This document shows, in pieces, positions 14,201-21,799 of a stretch of 21,799 nt of DNA. A program made the translations under genes and the position numbers. The notes under the pieces are model-generated. The model was given only the letters and a program-made list of their open reading frames with translations, was not told where the DNA came from and did not search any database. Origin of the DNA: CAYNXB01 sp964401045 (GTDB lineage: Bacteria; Pseudomonadota; Alphaproteobacteria; Sphingomonadales; Sphingomonadaceae); the NCBI GenBank assembly GCA_964401045.1, contig CAYNXB010000043.1, positions 1-21,799 on the forward strand. The letters are read 5' to 3'. Position 1 is the first letter of the stretch. Every line of letters starts with the position of its first letter.

Positions 14201-14920
14201 TTGCGAGTTCTGGCATTGGCCTCTCAAAAAGGCGGGTCTGGCAAGACCACGCTTTCCGGGCATCTGGCAGTGCAGGCGCAGCGCGCCGGCGCCGGGCCAG
14301 TCGTGCTCATCGACATCGACCCGCAGGGGTCGCTCGCCGACTGGTGGAACGAGCGTGAGGCGGATTATCCCGCCTTCGCCCAGACTACCGTCGCCCGGCT
14401 CGCCAGCGACCTCGCGGTGCTGCGCCAGCAAGGCTTCAAGCTGGCGGTGATCGACACTCCGCCCGCGATCACCATGGCGATCCAGTCGGTGATCTCGGTC
14501 GCGGAGCTGATCGTCGTCCCGACCCGGCCGAGCCCGCACGACTTGCGCGCGGTCGGCGCAACGGTCGACTTGTGCGAGCGCGCCGGCAAGCCGCTGATCT
14601 TTGTGGTCAACGCCGCGACGCCCAAGGCCAAGATCACTTCGGAAGCCGCAGTCGCGCTGTCGCAGCACGGCACTGTCGCCCCGATCACTCTTCACCACCG
14701 CACCGATTATGCCGCCTCGATGATCGACGGCCGCACGGTGATGGAAGTCGATTCCGAAGGCCGCAGCGCGCGCGAGGTCGTGGCGCTGTGGAACTATGTC
14801 GCCGACCGGCTGGAGAAGAACTTCCGCCGCACCGTGTTTGCCGCACCGGGTATCGCCCCGCAGGTGCCGGGCGTGCATCGCGCGAACGGCGGCTTCGGCC
14901 GCCGCATCGCCCAGCAGTAA
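14201..14920 (+). CDS. Orphan ParA/MinD-family ATPase
   Basis: A P-loop ATPase of the deviant Walker type that positions DNA, proteins or complexes in the cell. I chose the TTG at 14201 (MRVLALASQKGGSGKTTL) because the ATPase domain starts there and a strong Shine-Dalgarno precedes it; a TTG at 14162 is possible. The product is 239 residues. Motifs: deviant Walker A KGGSGKTT (10-17), Walker A' IDIDPQGSLADWW, Walker B VIDTPPA, and the late conserved HHRTDYAASMIDG. There is no N-terminal DNA-binding domain, as in the small ParA/McdA-like class. No ParB is adjacent; the next gene encodes a ribbon-helix-helix protein. The cargo is unknown. Confidence 0.9.
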   Translation: MRVLALASQKGGSGKTTLSGHLAVQAQRAGAGPVVLIDIDPQGSLADWWNEREADYPAFAQTTVARLASDLAVLRQQGFKLAVIDTPPAITMAIQSVISVAELIVVPTRPSPHDLRAVGATVDLCERAGKPLIFVVNAATPKAKITSEAAVALSQHGTVAPITLHHRTDYAASMIDGRTVMEVDSEGRSAREVVALWNYVADRLEKNFRRTVFAAPGIAPQVPGVHRANGGFGRRIAQQ

Positions 14921-14934
14921 GCGCGGCGCCGGCG

Positions 14935-15435
14935 ATGAACGAAAACCGCTCCTTCGCGTCGCTTGAGCCGACGCTGCTCGCCCGGAAGGGCGGAGCCAAG
15001 CCGGCGATGCGTCCGCAAGTTGCACCGACCTTCAACGCCCAGGCCCTGCCTCCGATCGAGGATCTCGGCTGGAACGACATGGGCGAGGCCGAGGGCGACG
15101 AGGCTTACGAACAGGAGGCCGAAGTCGTCCATCTGCCCGCAGGCGGCAAGCCCGCGGTGCGCCAGCACATCGAGGCGATCGCCGCGCATCTGGCGCGCGC
15201 CGGCCGCAACGACAACGCGAGCGCCGCTCTCCCTGCGCCCAAGGCTGAGCGCGCCGAGCGCCACCGCGCTGCTTTCACCCTGCGGCTCGATAGCGAACGT
15301 CACCTCAAGCTGCGCCTCGCCTCCACGATCAAGAACCGCAGCGCCCAGCAGATCGTCACCGAAGCGCTCGACCACCTTTTGAATGCGATGCCCGAGCTCG
15401 ATTCGCTCGCCTCGCAACTGCGCAAGAAGCGCTGA
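14935..15435 (+). CDS. Ribbon-helix-helix-like protein, partner of the ParA-like ATPase
   Basis: A 166-residue protein whose ATG is 14 bp after the ParA-like stop. The first 105 residues are low in hydrophobics and rich in Ala, Glu and Pro, so probably disordered. The C-terminal part (about 108-166) reads HRAAFTLRLDSERHLKLRLASTIKNRSAQQIVTEALDHLL. This fits a ribbon-helix-helix fold: a beta strand FTLRLD followed by two helices with a turn at NRSA. Small RHH proteins act as centromere-binding or regulator partners of ParA ATPases on plasmids (ParG or omega type), so a partner role is likely. Whether it binds DNA is not shown. No strong Shine-Dalgarno is seen, so translation may be coupled to the ATPase gene. 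Confidence 0.8.
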   Translation: MNENRSFASLEPTLLARKGGAKPAMRPQVAPTFNAQALPPIEDLGWNDMGEAEGDEAYEQEAEVVHLPAGGKPAVRQHIEAIAAHLARAGRNDNASAALPAPKAERAERHRAAFTLRLDSERHLKLRLASTIKNRSAQQIVTEALDHLLNAMPELDSLASQLRKKR

Positions 15436-15463
15436 CCCGGATTATCCAAAGAGGATCATGATA

Positions 15464-16858
15464 ATGACCACCACCGCCAGCCACCGGATGATCGGGTTCG
15501 CCGTGACCACGGCAATCGCCGGCGTCATGCTCACCGGCTGCGCCACCAGCAGCGCACCTCCTGCTGCGCTGTCGGCGAGCCAGGCGCAGACTGCGCTCGC
15601 CAAGGGCAAGCCGGCGCGTGCGGTCGAGAGCGCCGAGGCTGCGGTGCTCGCCGATCCGCGCAACGCCGCGTACCGCGCGGTGCTGGGCTCTACCTATCTC
15701 AACAGCGGCCGTTTCGCTTCGGCGGCGACCAGCTTCGACGATGCGATGAAGCTTGGCGATAGCAGTGCGCGTACCGCGCTGAGCCTCGCGCTCTCGCTCG
15801 CCGCTTCCGGCAAACAGGCCGAAGCCGTGTCGGTGCTCAACGATTACCAGGGCGATATCGCCAAGAGCGACCTCGGCCTCGCATTCTCGCTTTCCGGCTA
15901 CCCGGAACGCGGCATCGCGGTGCTGTCGGACGCGATCCGCGGCGGCGAGAACACCGCCAAGACCCGCCAGAACCTCGCCTATTCCTACGCCCTCGCCGGG
16001 CGCTGGAAGGAAGCGCGCCTGATGGCCGCCGAAGACGTGCCCGCCGACCAGGTGAGCGAACGCATCGGCGAATGGGCGGCGCAGGTCCATCCGGGACTCT
16101 ATCAGGCGCGCGTCGCCGGGCTGCTCGGCGTTCCCGCCGTGGCGAAGGACGCCGGCCAGCCAATCGCGCTCGCGCTCAACAACAATCCCAGCCTCGAGCA
16201 GCTCGCCGCCGAGGCGTCGAATGCCGCTCCGGCGGAACTCGCGCCTGTCGCCGCTCAGAAGGCGCCGGCCATGGCGGCGGCCACCCAGCCGGCGTTCGCC
16301 GCACCGGCTCCGCAGACGCTCGAGCTGCCCCCGGTTGGCGATGCGCCGGCCGTGGCTGGCGTGGCTGTCCGCACAGCGCCCGCCGCGCCGCGCGAGACGT
16401 TCTCCAACGCTTTTGCCGAAACGCCATCCGCGCCGATGTTCGCCGCGGTCGACAACGATGCGAGCGCATTCGTGAAAGCCGCGCCGGCCAAGGCCCCGAA
16501 GGCTTCGCGGCCGCTGAAATCGTCCACCGGCTCTCAAGGTGCCCTGCTGCGCACCGCCGCAGCCGATGGCACGCATCTGGTCCAGCTCGGCTCCTTCGCC
16601 AGCGAAGCCGGCGCCAAGCGCGCGTGGAACATCTACACCAAGCGCTACCCGGAGCTGGCTGCGCACGACATGGTCGTCACCGAGGCGGTGGTGAAGGGCA
16701 AACGCTACTGGCGCGTGTCGGCCGCCGGCTTCGACCGCTCGAGCTCCAACTCGATGTGCGGCCGGGTCAAGACTTCGGGCTCCGGCTGCTTTGCCTGGGC
16801 CGAAGGCCGCCCGCTGCCGGGCGCCGTCGACACCGGCGTGCGCATGGCGCTGCGCTGA
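15464..16858 (+). CDS. TPR-repeat SPOR-domain lipoprotein
   Basis: A 464-residue envelope lipoprotein. The start is ATG at 15464, with AGAGGA 8 bases upstream; the ATG at 15458 is too close to it. The signal peptide ends in the lipobox LTGC, with lipidated Cys26. TPR-like repeats follow at about 35-220 (ALAKGKPARAVESAEAAVLADPRNAAYRAVLGSTYLNSG and similar). A long Ala/Pro-rich linker leads to a C-terminal SPOR domain (about 366-450, THLVQLGSFASEAGAKRAW to YWRVSAAGF). The SPOR domain predicts binding to denuded septal peptidoglycan. It closes the operon behind the ATPase and RHH genes (28-bp gap), with a good terminator after it. Its layout parallels the divergent Sel1/SPOR protein. Confidence 0.9.
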   Translation: MTTTASHRMIGFAVTTAIAGVMLTGCATSSAPPAALSASQAQTALAKGKPARAVESAEAAVLADPRNAAYRAVLGSTYLNSGRFASAATSFDDAMKLGDSSARTALSLALSLAASGKQAEAVSVLNDYQGDIAKSDLGLAFSLSGYPERGIAVLSDAIRGGENTAKTRQNLAYSYALAGRWKEARLMAAEDVPADQVSERIGEWAAQVHPGLYQARVAGLLGVPAVAKDAGQPIALALNNNPSLEQLAAEASNAAPAELAPVAAQKAPAMAAATQPAFAAPAPQTLELPPVGDAPAVAGVAVRTAPAAPRETFSNAFAETPSAPMFAAVDNDASAFVKAAPAKAPKASRPLKSSTGSQGALLRTAAADGTHLVQLGSFASEAGAKRAWNIYTKRYPELAAHDMVVTEAVVKGKRYWRVSAAGFDRSSSNSMCGRVKTSGSGCFAWAEGRPLPGAVDTGVRMALR

Positions 16859-16880
16859 GGGCAGCCAATTTCGTCACCTG

Positions 16881-16908
16881 AAGCCCCGCCCTCACCGGCG
16901 GGGCTTTT
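16881..16908 (+). terminator. Rho-independent terminator of the ParA/SPOR operon
   Basis: A perfect 10-bp stem (AAGCCCCGCC / GGCGGGGCTT) with loop CTCACC and a TTTT tail, 22 bp after the lipoprotein stop and before msrB. Confidence 0.85.
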
Positions 16909-16968
16909 CGTTTGCGGACGGCGGGGCCAATCCCCATATCGCCGCCAAGCGAAGCGAAAGAATTCGAC

Positions 16969-17451
16969 ATGTCCGATGTAACGATCATTCCGTTCGATCT
17001 CACCCCGCCAACCGATGACCAGCTGCAATTGCTTACGGCCGAACTCGACGAGGAAGCGCGGCACGTGCTGCTCGACCACGGCACGGAAGCGCCGTTCTGC
17101 GGTGTATTCCTCACCGAAAAGCGCGAAGGGACTTATAGCTGCCGGTTGTGCGGGCTGCCGTTGTTCAAGGGTGGGACCAAGTTCGAAAGCGGGACCGGGT
17201 GGCCGAGCTTCACCCAGCCGTTTGCCGACGGCCATCTGCACGAAATCAGCGACACCACCCACGGGATGGTCCGCACCGAGATCGTCTGCGTCCGCTGCGG
17301 CGCGCACCAGGGCCATGTCTTCCCCGACGGACCGCCGCCGACGGGCCAACGGTACTGCATCAACTCCGTCTCGCTCGAATTCACGCCGAATGGCGAACCC
17401 TTGCCCGACAAGCTGGGACGCGGCGCGCCGGAAGGCGAACCGCTGGGTTAG
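16969..17451 (+). CDS. msrB: Peptide-methionine (R)-S-oxide reductase MsrB
   Basis: Reduces the R-epimer of methionine sulfoxide in proteins and free form, repairing oxidative damage. The 160-residue product has the zinc-binding pairs Cys58/Cys61 (CRLC) and Cys107/Cys110 (CVRC), the substrate motif GTGWPSF, HGMVRTEIVC, and GAHQGHVFPDGP. The catalytic Cys130 is in RYCINSVSLEF. Cys44 in APFCGVF, where many relatives have Thr or Ser, is a plausible resolving cysteine. ATG at 16969 begins a normal N-terminus; the frame is open to 16912, but that lies on the terminator side. No signal peptide, so it is cytoplasmic. Its stop overlaps the convergent pyrC-like stop by four bases. Confidence 0.96.
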   Translation: MSDVTIIPFDLTPPTDDQLQLLTAELDEEARHVLLDHGTEAPFCGVFLTEKREGTYSCRLCGLPLFKGGTKFESGTGWPSFTQPFADGHLHEISDTTHGMVRTEIVCVRCGAHQGHVFPDGPPPTGQRYCINSVSLEFTPNGEPLPDKLGRGAPEGEPLG

Positions 17452-18677
17452 CCGCCGACCCGCACGCCGCCTTTCCATAATCCCCTGACACGGCCCTCGA
17501 CCGGCTGACCGTCGAACGGGGTGTTGCCGGCCGCCGCGGCCATCTTGGCCGAGCTGACCACCCAGGCCCTGTCGGGATCGATCAGCGCGAGGTCGGCTTC
17601 CTTGCCGAGCTCGATCACGCCAGCCTCGACGCCGAGCAGTTGCGCGGGCCGCCATGCCGCAAGATCGAACGCCCGGGACAGATCGATCACCTCGTCGCGG
17701 ACCAGCGACAGAACCATTGCCAGCAACGTCTCGGCCCCGGCCATGCCCGGCGCGGCGTGGGCAAACGGCAGCCGCTTGTCTTCCGGCCCACGCGGATCGT
17801 GGCCGGAGGCGATCACGTCGATCGTGCCGTCGCCAATCGCGTCGCGCACCGCGTGCCGGTCCGCCTCAAAGCGCAGCGGCGGCGAGAGGCGCGCGAAAGT
17901 CCGGAAGTCCCCCATCGCGAGGTCTGAGAGCATGAAGTGCGCGGGGGTGACGCCCGCCGTCACCGCAACGCCGCGGCGCTTCGCCTCGCGCACCAGGTGC
18001 AGGGCGCCGGCGGTGGTGACCTGGCGCAAGTGCAGCCGTGCGCCGGAAAGTTCGGCAAGCGCGATGTCGCGCGCCACCGCCAGCGCTTCGGCTTCGGCGG
18101 GAGCGCTGGGCAGGCCGAGCCTGGTCGCCATCTCGCCCGCGGTGGCGGCCGCATCGCCGGCCAGGCCGCCATCCTCGGCATGTGTCACCACGACCAGATC
18201 GAGCATTGCCGCGTATTGCAGCAGCCGCAGCATGGCCCCGGAATCGGCGATCCAGCGGCGTCCGGTGGCGACCGCGCGCGCCCCGGCGTCCTTCATCAAC
18301 GCCAGTTCGGCGAGTTCGTCTCCCGCAAGCCCCTTGATCGCGGCGGCGAGTGGATGGACCCACAAGTCCGGCTTGCCGCTCTGCGCCGCGAAGCGGACTC
18401 GCGCCGGGTGATCGAGCGGCAGGTCCTGATCCGGCATGAGCGCCGCGCGGGTGATCCCGCCAAAGTGAAACGCCGGCTTGTCGATCGCGAACACGCCGAG
18501 GTCGACCAGACCTGGAGCGAGCAGCGCCCCGCCGCAGTCGACTACCTCGTCGCCGGGCTCCGCGTGATCGGCAAGCGCGGCGATGCGGCCGTCGACGCAG
18601 CGCAAGCCGCCATTGGTCACCCCATCGGGGCGCACCAGCCGCGCATTCACGAAGGCGAGCGGACGGACCTGCTTCAT
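17448..18677 (-). CDS. pyrC: Dihydroorotase-like protein, probably inactive (PyrC'/PyrX type)
   Basis: A 409-residue amidohydrolase-fold protein translated behind pyrB; the start ATG at 18677 overlaps the pyrB stop as ATGA. It has the dihydroorotase layout (N-terminal beta-sandwich, APGLVDL, TTAGAL, AGAETLLAMVLSLV, then the composite C-terminus). Key metal ligands are missing: the HxH after GLVDL is replaced by GVF (residues 61-63), the usual HISTAG is LRQVTTAG, and the usual DHAPH is GHDPRG. In Pseudomonas and relatives such PyrC' proteins do not make dihydroorotate but hold the ATCase dodecamer together. I infer that role here, and that a working dihydroorotase is encoded elsewhere. Databases are likely to label it simply dihydroorotase. 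Confidence 0.92.
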   Translation of the reverse strand: MKQVRPLAFVNARLVRPDGVTNGGLRCVDGRIAALADHAEPGDEVVDCGGALLAPGLVDLGVFAIDKPAFHFGGITRAALMPDQDLPLDHPARVRFAAQSGKPDLWVHPLAAAIKGLAGDELAELALMKDAGARAVATGRRWIADSGAMLRLLQYAAMLDLVVVTHAEDGGLAGDAAATAGEMATRLGLPSAPAEAEALAVARDIALAELSGARLHLRQVTTAGALHLVREAKRRGVAVTAGVTPAHFMLSDLAMGDFRTFARLSPPLRFEADRHAVRDAIGDGTIDVIASGHDPRGPEDKRLPFAHAAPGMAGAETLLAMVLSLVRDEVIDLSRAFDLAAWRPAQLLGVEAGVIELGKEADLALIDPDRAWVVSSAKMAAAAGNTPFDGQPVEGRVRGLWKGGVRVGG

Positions 18678-19684
18678 GCCCAGCCCTCCACGCCGCGCGC
18701 CCGTCGCGTGAGCACGTCGAGGCACGCCATGCGGATGGCGACACCCATTTCGACCTGGCTCGTGATGATCGACTGCCCCGCGAGTTCGGCGACATTGCTG
18801 TCGATCTCGACCCCCCGGTTCATCGGCCCCGGATGCATCACGATCGCATCCGGCGCGGCGCGGGCGAGGCGCTCGAGGGTCAGGCCGTAGAGATGGCGGT
18901 ATTCGCGCGCCGAGGGCACGAATTGCCCGCTCATCCGCTCGTTCTGAACCCGCAGCATCATCACCGCTTCGGCGCCGTCGAGCGCGGCGTCGAAATCGTG
19001 GAATGGTTCCACGCCCAGCGCATCGATTTCCGCCGGCATCAGCGAGGGCGGCGCGCAGACCCGCACCACCGCGCCCAAAGCCTGGAGGCACAGGATGTTC
19101 GACCGCGCGACACGGCTGTGCAGCACGTCGCCGCAGATCGTCACGCGCAGGCCGTTGAGTTCGTTCCGGCCGCGCTCGCGCAGCTTGGTGCGCAGCGCCA
19201 GGGCGTCGAGCAGGGCCTGAGTCGGGTGCTCGTGGGCTCCGTCACCGGCATTGAGCACCGGACAATCGACCTTGCCCGCGATCAGGCTAACCGCGCCGCT
19301 CGCATTGTGACGGATCACGATCGCGTCGGCCCGCATCGCGTTCAGCGTCACCGCCGTGTCGATCAGCGTCTCGCCCTTCTGCACGCTAGACTGCGCGGCG
19401 TGCATGTTGACCACGTCGGCGCCGAGGCGCTTGCCCGCGATCTCGAAGCTCAGCAGCGTGCGGGTCGAGTTCTCGAAGAACGCGTTGATGATGGTGAGCC
19501 CGGCCAGCAGGTCCGTATGCTTGGTCCGCTGGCGGTTGAGATCGACCCATTGTTCGGCTTCGTCGAGCAGGAACAGAATTTCGTGCAGCTCGAGCTCGCC
19601 GATGGCGAGCAGATCGCGGTGCGCGAAGGCGAGCCCGCCGGCCGGATAGCGGCCCGCGTGCGGAGAAGTTGGCGGCGATGTCAT
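18674..19684 (-). CDS. pyrB: Aspartate carbamoyltransferase catalytic subunit
   Basis: Joins carbamoyl phosphate and aspartate to carbamoyl aspartate in de novo pyrimidine synthesis. ATG at 19684 (MTSPPTSPHAGRYPAGG) gives 336 residues; the frame is open to 19747 but the extra part is unlike the family. Active-site motifs are complete: FENSTRTLLSFE (carbamoyl phosphate site, STRT 73-76), SSVQKGETL (Lys103), RHNASG, HEHPTQALLDAL and HPGPMNRGVEI. The ATGA overlap with the dihydroorotase-like gene indicates coupled synthesis of two proteins that should form one complex. No pyrI regulatory-chain gene is present. No leader peptide or attenuator is evident in the 109-bp gap to sppA. Confidence 0.97.
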   Translation of the reverse strand: MTSPPTSPHAGRYPAGGLAFAHRDLLAIGELELHEILFLLDEAEQWVDLNRQRTKHTDLLAGLTIINAFFENSTRTLLSFEIAGKRLGADVVNMHAAQSSVQKGETLIDTAVTLNAMRADAIVIRHNASGAVSLIAGKVDCPVLNAGDGAHEHPTQALLDALALRTKLRERGRNELNGLRVTICGDVLHSRVARSNILCLQALGAVVRVCAPPSLMPAEIDALGVEPFHDFDAALDGAEAVMMLRVQNERMSGQFVPSAREYRHLYGLTLERLARAAPDAIVMHPGPMNRGVEIDSNVAELAGQSIITSQVEMGVAIRMACLDVLTRRARGVEGWA

Positions 19685-19793
19685 TAAAGCCAAGCCCTTA
19701 GTGGCAAGCCCCAAGCCGCTCAAGGGGTTTAACGGTTGGCATAGCACGAAGGCTTAACCTAGAACCTCGCCACGAACCGAACGAGGTATTCGC

Positions 19794-21674
19794 ATGAGTT
19801 TCGCAGGCAAAGTCTGGCGGCTGCTGGTCGGGATCAAGGACGGAATGGTCCTGATATTCATGCTGATGTTCTTCGCGCTGATCTACCTGGTGCTGACCAT
19901 GCGGCCGAGCCCCGGCCAGGTTCGCGACGGTGCGCTGCTGCTCCAGCTCGACGGCTCGGTGGTCGAGGAGCCCTCCCAGATCGATCCGGTGGGCCTGCTG
20001 CTCTCAGGCACAGTGCCTGAAGGCGAATACGCCGCGCGTGACCTGACTCGCGCGATCGAGGCCGCCGCGACGGACGACCGCATCAAGGCGGTGGTGCTTG
20101 ACCTGTCGCGCTTCACCGGCGGCGGCCAGGTGCACATGCAGGCCATCGGCGAGGCGCTCGACCGGGTGCGCCAGGCCAGGAAGCCGGTGCTGACCTACGC
20201 GCTCGCCTATGGCGACGACGCGCTGCTGCTCGCCGCGCATGCAAGCGAGGTGTGGGTCGATCCGATGGGCGGCGCGGTCCCTACCGGGCCCGGCGGCCAC
20301 AACCTTTACTATGCGGGCCTGCTCGACCGGTTCGGCGTCAAGGCACACGTCTACCGCGTCGGCACCTACAAGAGCGCGGTCGAGCCCTACATGCTCTCCG
20401 GCATGTCGCCCGCGGCGCGCGAGAACGCACAGCAGCTCTACGGCGCGCTGTGGAGCGAATGGCAAGCCAACGTGAAGCGCGCGCGTCCGCAAGCGCAAAT
20501 CGAACGGGTGCTCAGGGACCCGATCGCCTGGCTCGCCGCATCTGGCGGCGACACCGCCAAGGCGGCCGTGGCGGCCGGGCTGGCGGACAAGATCGGCGAT
20601 GAGGTCGCGTTCGGCCGGCGGGTTGCCCAGATCGTCGGCGAAGACGGCTGGAGCAATGCCCCCGGCGCGTTCGCCGCGACCGAGCTCGAACCATGGCTGG
20701 CGGACAACCCGCTGCCGAAGGCCGGCAAGGCGATCGGCGTGGTGACCATCGCCGGCGACATCTCTGATGGCGAGGCGGGTCCCGGCTCCGCGGGCGGCAA
20801 GCGCATCGCCGAGCTGCTGGACGACGCGCTCAACCGCGATCTTGCCGCGCTGGTGGTGCGGGTCGATTCGCCCGGCGGCACGATCCTCGGCTCGGAGGAG
20901 ATCCGCCGCGCGATCATGCGCCAGAAGGCGCGCGGCATCCCGATCGCGGTGTCGATGGCCAACCTCGCCGCGAGCGGCGGCTACTGGGTGTCGACTCCGG
21001 GCGACCGCATCTTTGCCGAGCCTGAGACAATCACCGGATCGATCGGCGTGTTCGGCGTAGTGCCGAGCTTCGAAGGTACGCTGGCGCGCTACGGCGTCAC
21101 CACCGACGGCGTGACAACCACCGCGCTCTCCGGCCAGCCGGACATCCTGGCCGGGTTCACGCCGGAGGCCGACGCGATGCTGCAAGGCACCGTCGAAAGC
21201 GCCTACCGCCGCTTCCTAGGCCTCGTCGCCGCCTCGCGCGACAAGACGCCGCAAGCGATCGACACCATCGCGCAAGGGCGGGTGTGGGACGGCGGCACGG
21301 CGCGCCAGATCGGGCTCGTCGACCAGTTTGGCGGGATGGACGATGCGCTCGAATGGGCGGCGAAGGCCGCCAAGCTCGGCGACAACTGGCACGCGGTCTA
21401 TCTCGAGACGCCACAGGATCCCTATGCCTCGCTGATCGAGCGCCTGATCAAGAGCGACAGCGCGCGGGAGACGACCGAAGGGCGTGACATGTTCGGGCTC
21501 GTGGCGGCGCGCCAGCGCGGCCTCGGCACGCGCATGCTCGCCGACCTCGGGCGATTGTTCGGGACGACCGGGGTGCAGGCCTATTGCGTTGAATGCCCGG
21601 CAACGCCGGCCCGCGCCTTGGACAAGACGCCCCAAGGCGTGTGGCAGACGCTCGGGAAGATGCTGGGCGTCTGA
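19794..21674 (+). CDS. sppA: Signal peptide peptidase SppA, 67-kDa type
   Basis: An inner-membrane serine protease (family S49) that degrades cleaved signal peptides at the periplasmic face. The 626-residue product has one N-terminal membrane segment (MVLIFMLMFFALIYLVLTM, about 19-37) and two tandem S49 domains, the long form found in E. coli. The catalytic dyad is visible: Lys193 in GTYKSAVEPYMLSG in the first domain and Ser394 in NLAASGGYWVS in the second. PETITGSIGVFG follows. A Shine-Dalgarno (GAGGT, about 8 bases upstream) supports ATG at 19794. It diverges from pyrB. Confidence 0.96.
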   Translation: MSFAGKVWRLLVGIKDGMVLIFMLMFFALIYLVLTMRPSPGQVRDGALLLQLDGSVVEEPSQIDPVGLLLSGTVPEGEYAARDLTRAIEAAATDDRIKAVVLDLSRFTGGGQVHMQAIGEALDRVRQARKPVLTYALAYGDDALLLAAHASEVWVDPMGGAVPTGPGGHNLYYAGLLDRFGVKAHVYRVGTYKSAVEPYMLSGMSPAARENAQQLYGALWSEWQANVKRARPQAQIERVLRDPIAWLAASGGDTAKAAVAAGLADKIGDEVAFGRRVAQIVGEDGWSNAPGAFAATELEPWLADNPLPKAGKAIGVVTIAGDISDGEAGPGSAGGKRIAELLDDALNRDLAALVVRVDSPGGTILGSEEIRRAIMRQKARGIPIAVSMANLAASGGYWVSTPGDRIFAEPETITGSIGVFGVVPSFEGTLARYGVTTDGVTTTALSGQPDILAGFTPEADAMLQGTVESAYRRFLGLVAASRDKTPQAIDTIAQGRVWDGGTARQIGLVDQFGGMDDALEWAAKAAKLGDNWHAVYLETPQDPYASLIERLIKSDSARETTEGRDMFGLVAARQRGLGTRMLADLGRLFGTTGVQAYCVECPATPARALDKTPQGVWQTLGKMLGV

Positions 21675-21746
21675 GCCGCCGGAGTGCTTGCCAACCCGAT
21701 AGGTGCATGGCAAAGGCGCGCCCCTGCCGGAAGCATCGCTTCCCGC

Positions 21747-21799
21747 GGGCGCGTAGCTCAGTGGTAGAGCACACCCTTCACACGGGTGGGGTCGCAGGT
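21747..21799 (+). tRNA. tRNA-Val (anticodon CAC), 5' part
   Basis: The sequence starts with acceptor strand GGGCGCG and TA, then a D arm GCTCAGTGGTAGAGC. The anticodon stem CACCC/GGGTG encloses TTCACAC, giving anticodon CAC at 21779-21781 (valine GUG codons). The variable loop and the start of the T arm are present; the rest, including the 3' acceptor strand, lies past the right edge. Confidence 0.92.

Noticed and set aside
19690..19716. Three close copies of CAAGCC in the pyrB leader as operator repeats
   Set aside because: Six-base repeats with irregular spacing in GC-rich DNA are expected by chance.
21729..21743. GGAAGC-ATC-GCTTCC hairpin between sppA and tRNA-Val as a terminator
   Set aside because: Only 6 bp, no T-run, and no extension of the stem; too weak to call.
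1..21799. Mobile elements, CRISPR arrays, phage or defence systems
   Set aside because: No transposase, integrase, phage, restriction or cas-like protein, no regularly spaced repeats and no compositional break were seen.

Overview
The window is ordinary, gene-dense, GC-rich chromosomal DNA from an alphaproteobacterium. It is most likely a member of the Sphingomonadales (Sphingomonas/Novosphingobium/Erythrobacter-like). I infer this from protein character: a sphingomonad-type TonB-dependent receptor, a DUF3297 protein, Der with an NKAEG motif in its first G domain, and paired SPOR-domain proteins beside an orphan ParA. No database search was possible. I see no mobile element, CRISPR array, prophage or rRNA, and no gap above 300 bases lacks a gene.

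Layout. 1-2354: the first codons of a minus-strand gene that runs off the left edge, diverging from a TonB-dependent receptor. 2394-4160: trigger factor with a long Lys/Ala/Pro tail, directly behind a tRNA-Leu(UAG). 4312-5472: a small acidic proline-rich protein, a DUF3297 protein and a convergent secreted CHAP-domain protein. 5588-8628: the ribosome-assembly GTPase Der and a secreted tannase/feruloyl-esterase-family enzyme. 8638-10010: an ECF41-type sigma factor coupled to a carboxymuconolactone decarboxylase/AhpD-like gene, preceded by an exact match to the known ECF41 promoter. 10032-11462: an NTF2-like protein, bacterioferritin and bacterioferritin-associated ferredoxin, with a shared 15-bp palindrome upstream of bfr and of bfd. 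11475-12779: a DUF418 membrane protein. 12815-16858: a Sel1/SPOR protein diverging from an operon of ParA-like ATPase, C-terminal ribbon-helix-helix protein and TPR/SPOR lipoprotein. 16969-19684: MsrB, then pyrB with a dihydroorotase-like gene that has lost its metal-binding motifs (PyrC' type). 19794-21799: signal peptide peptidase SppA and the 5' part of a tRNA-Val(CAC).

How the genes work together. Four clear functional units are present. (1) An autoregulated ECF41 sigma/CMD-family stress unit. (2) An iron storage and release unit (bfr, bfd) with candidate shared operators. (3) A pyrimidine-biosynthesis pair in which the second protein is probably a structural partner of aspartate carbamoyltransferase. 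(4) A ParA/RHH/SPOR cluster that could be a positioning system for envelope or division components. The last is the best candidate here for an under-described system, but its function is inferred only from domains and gene order.
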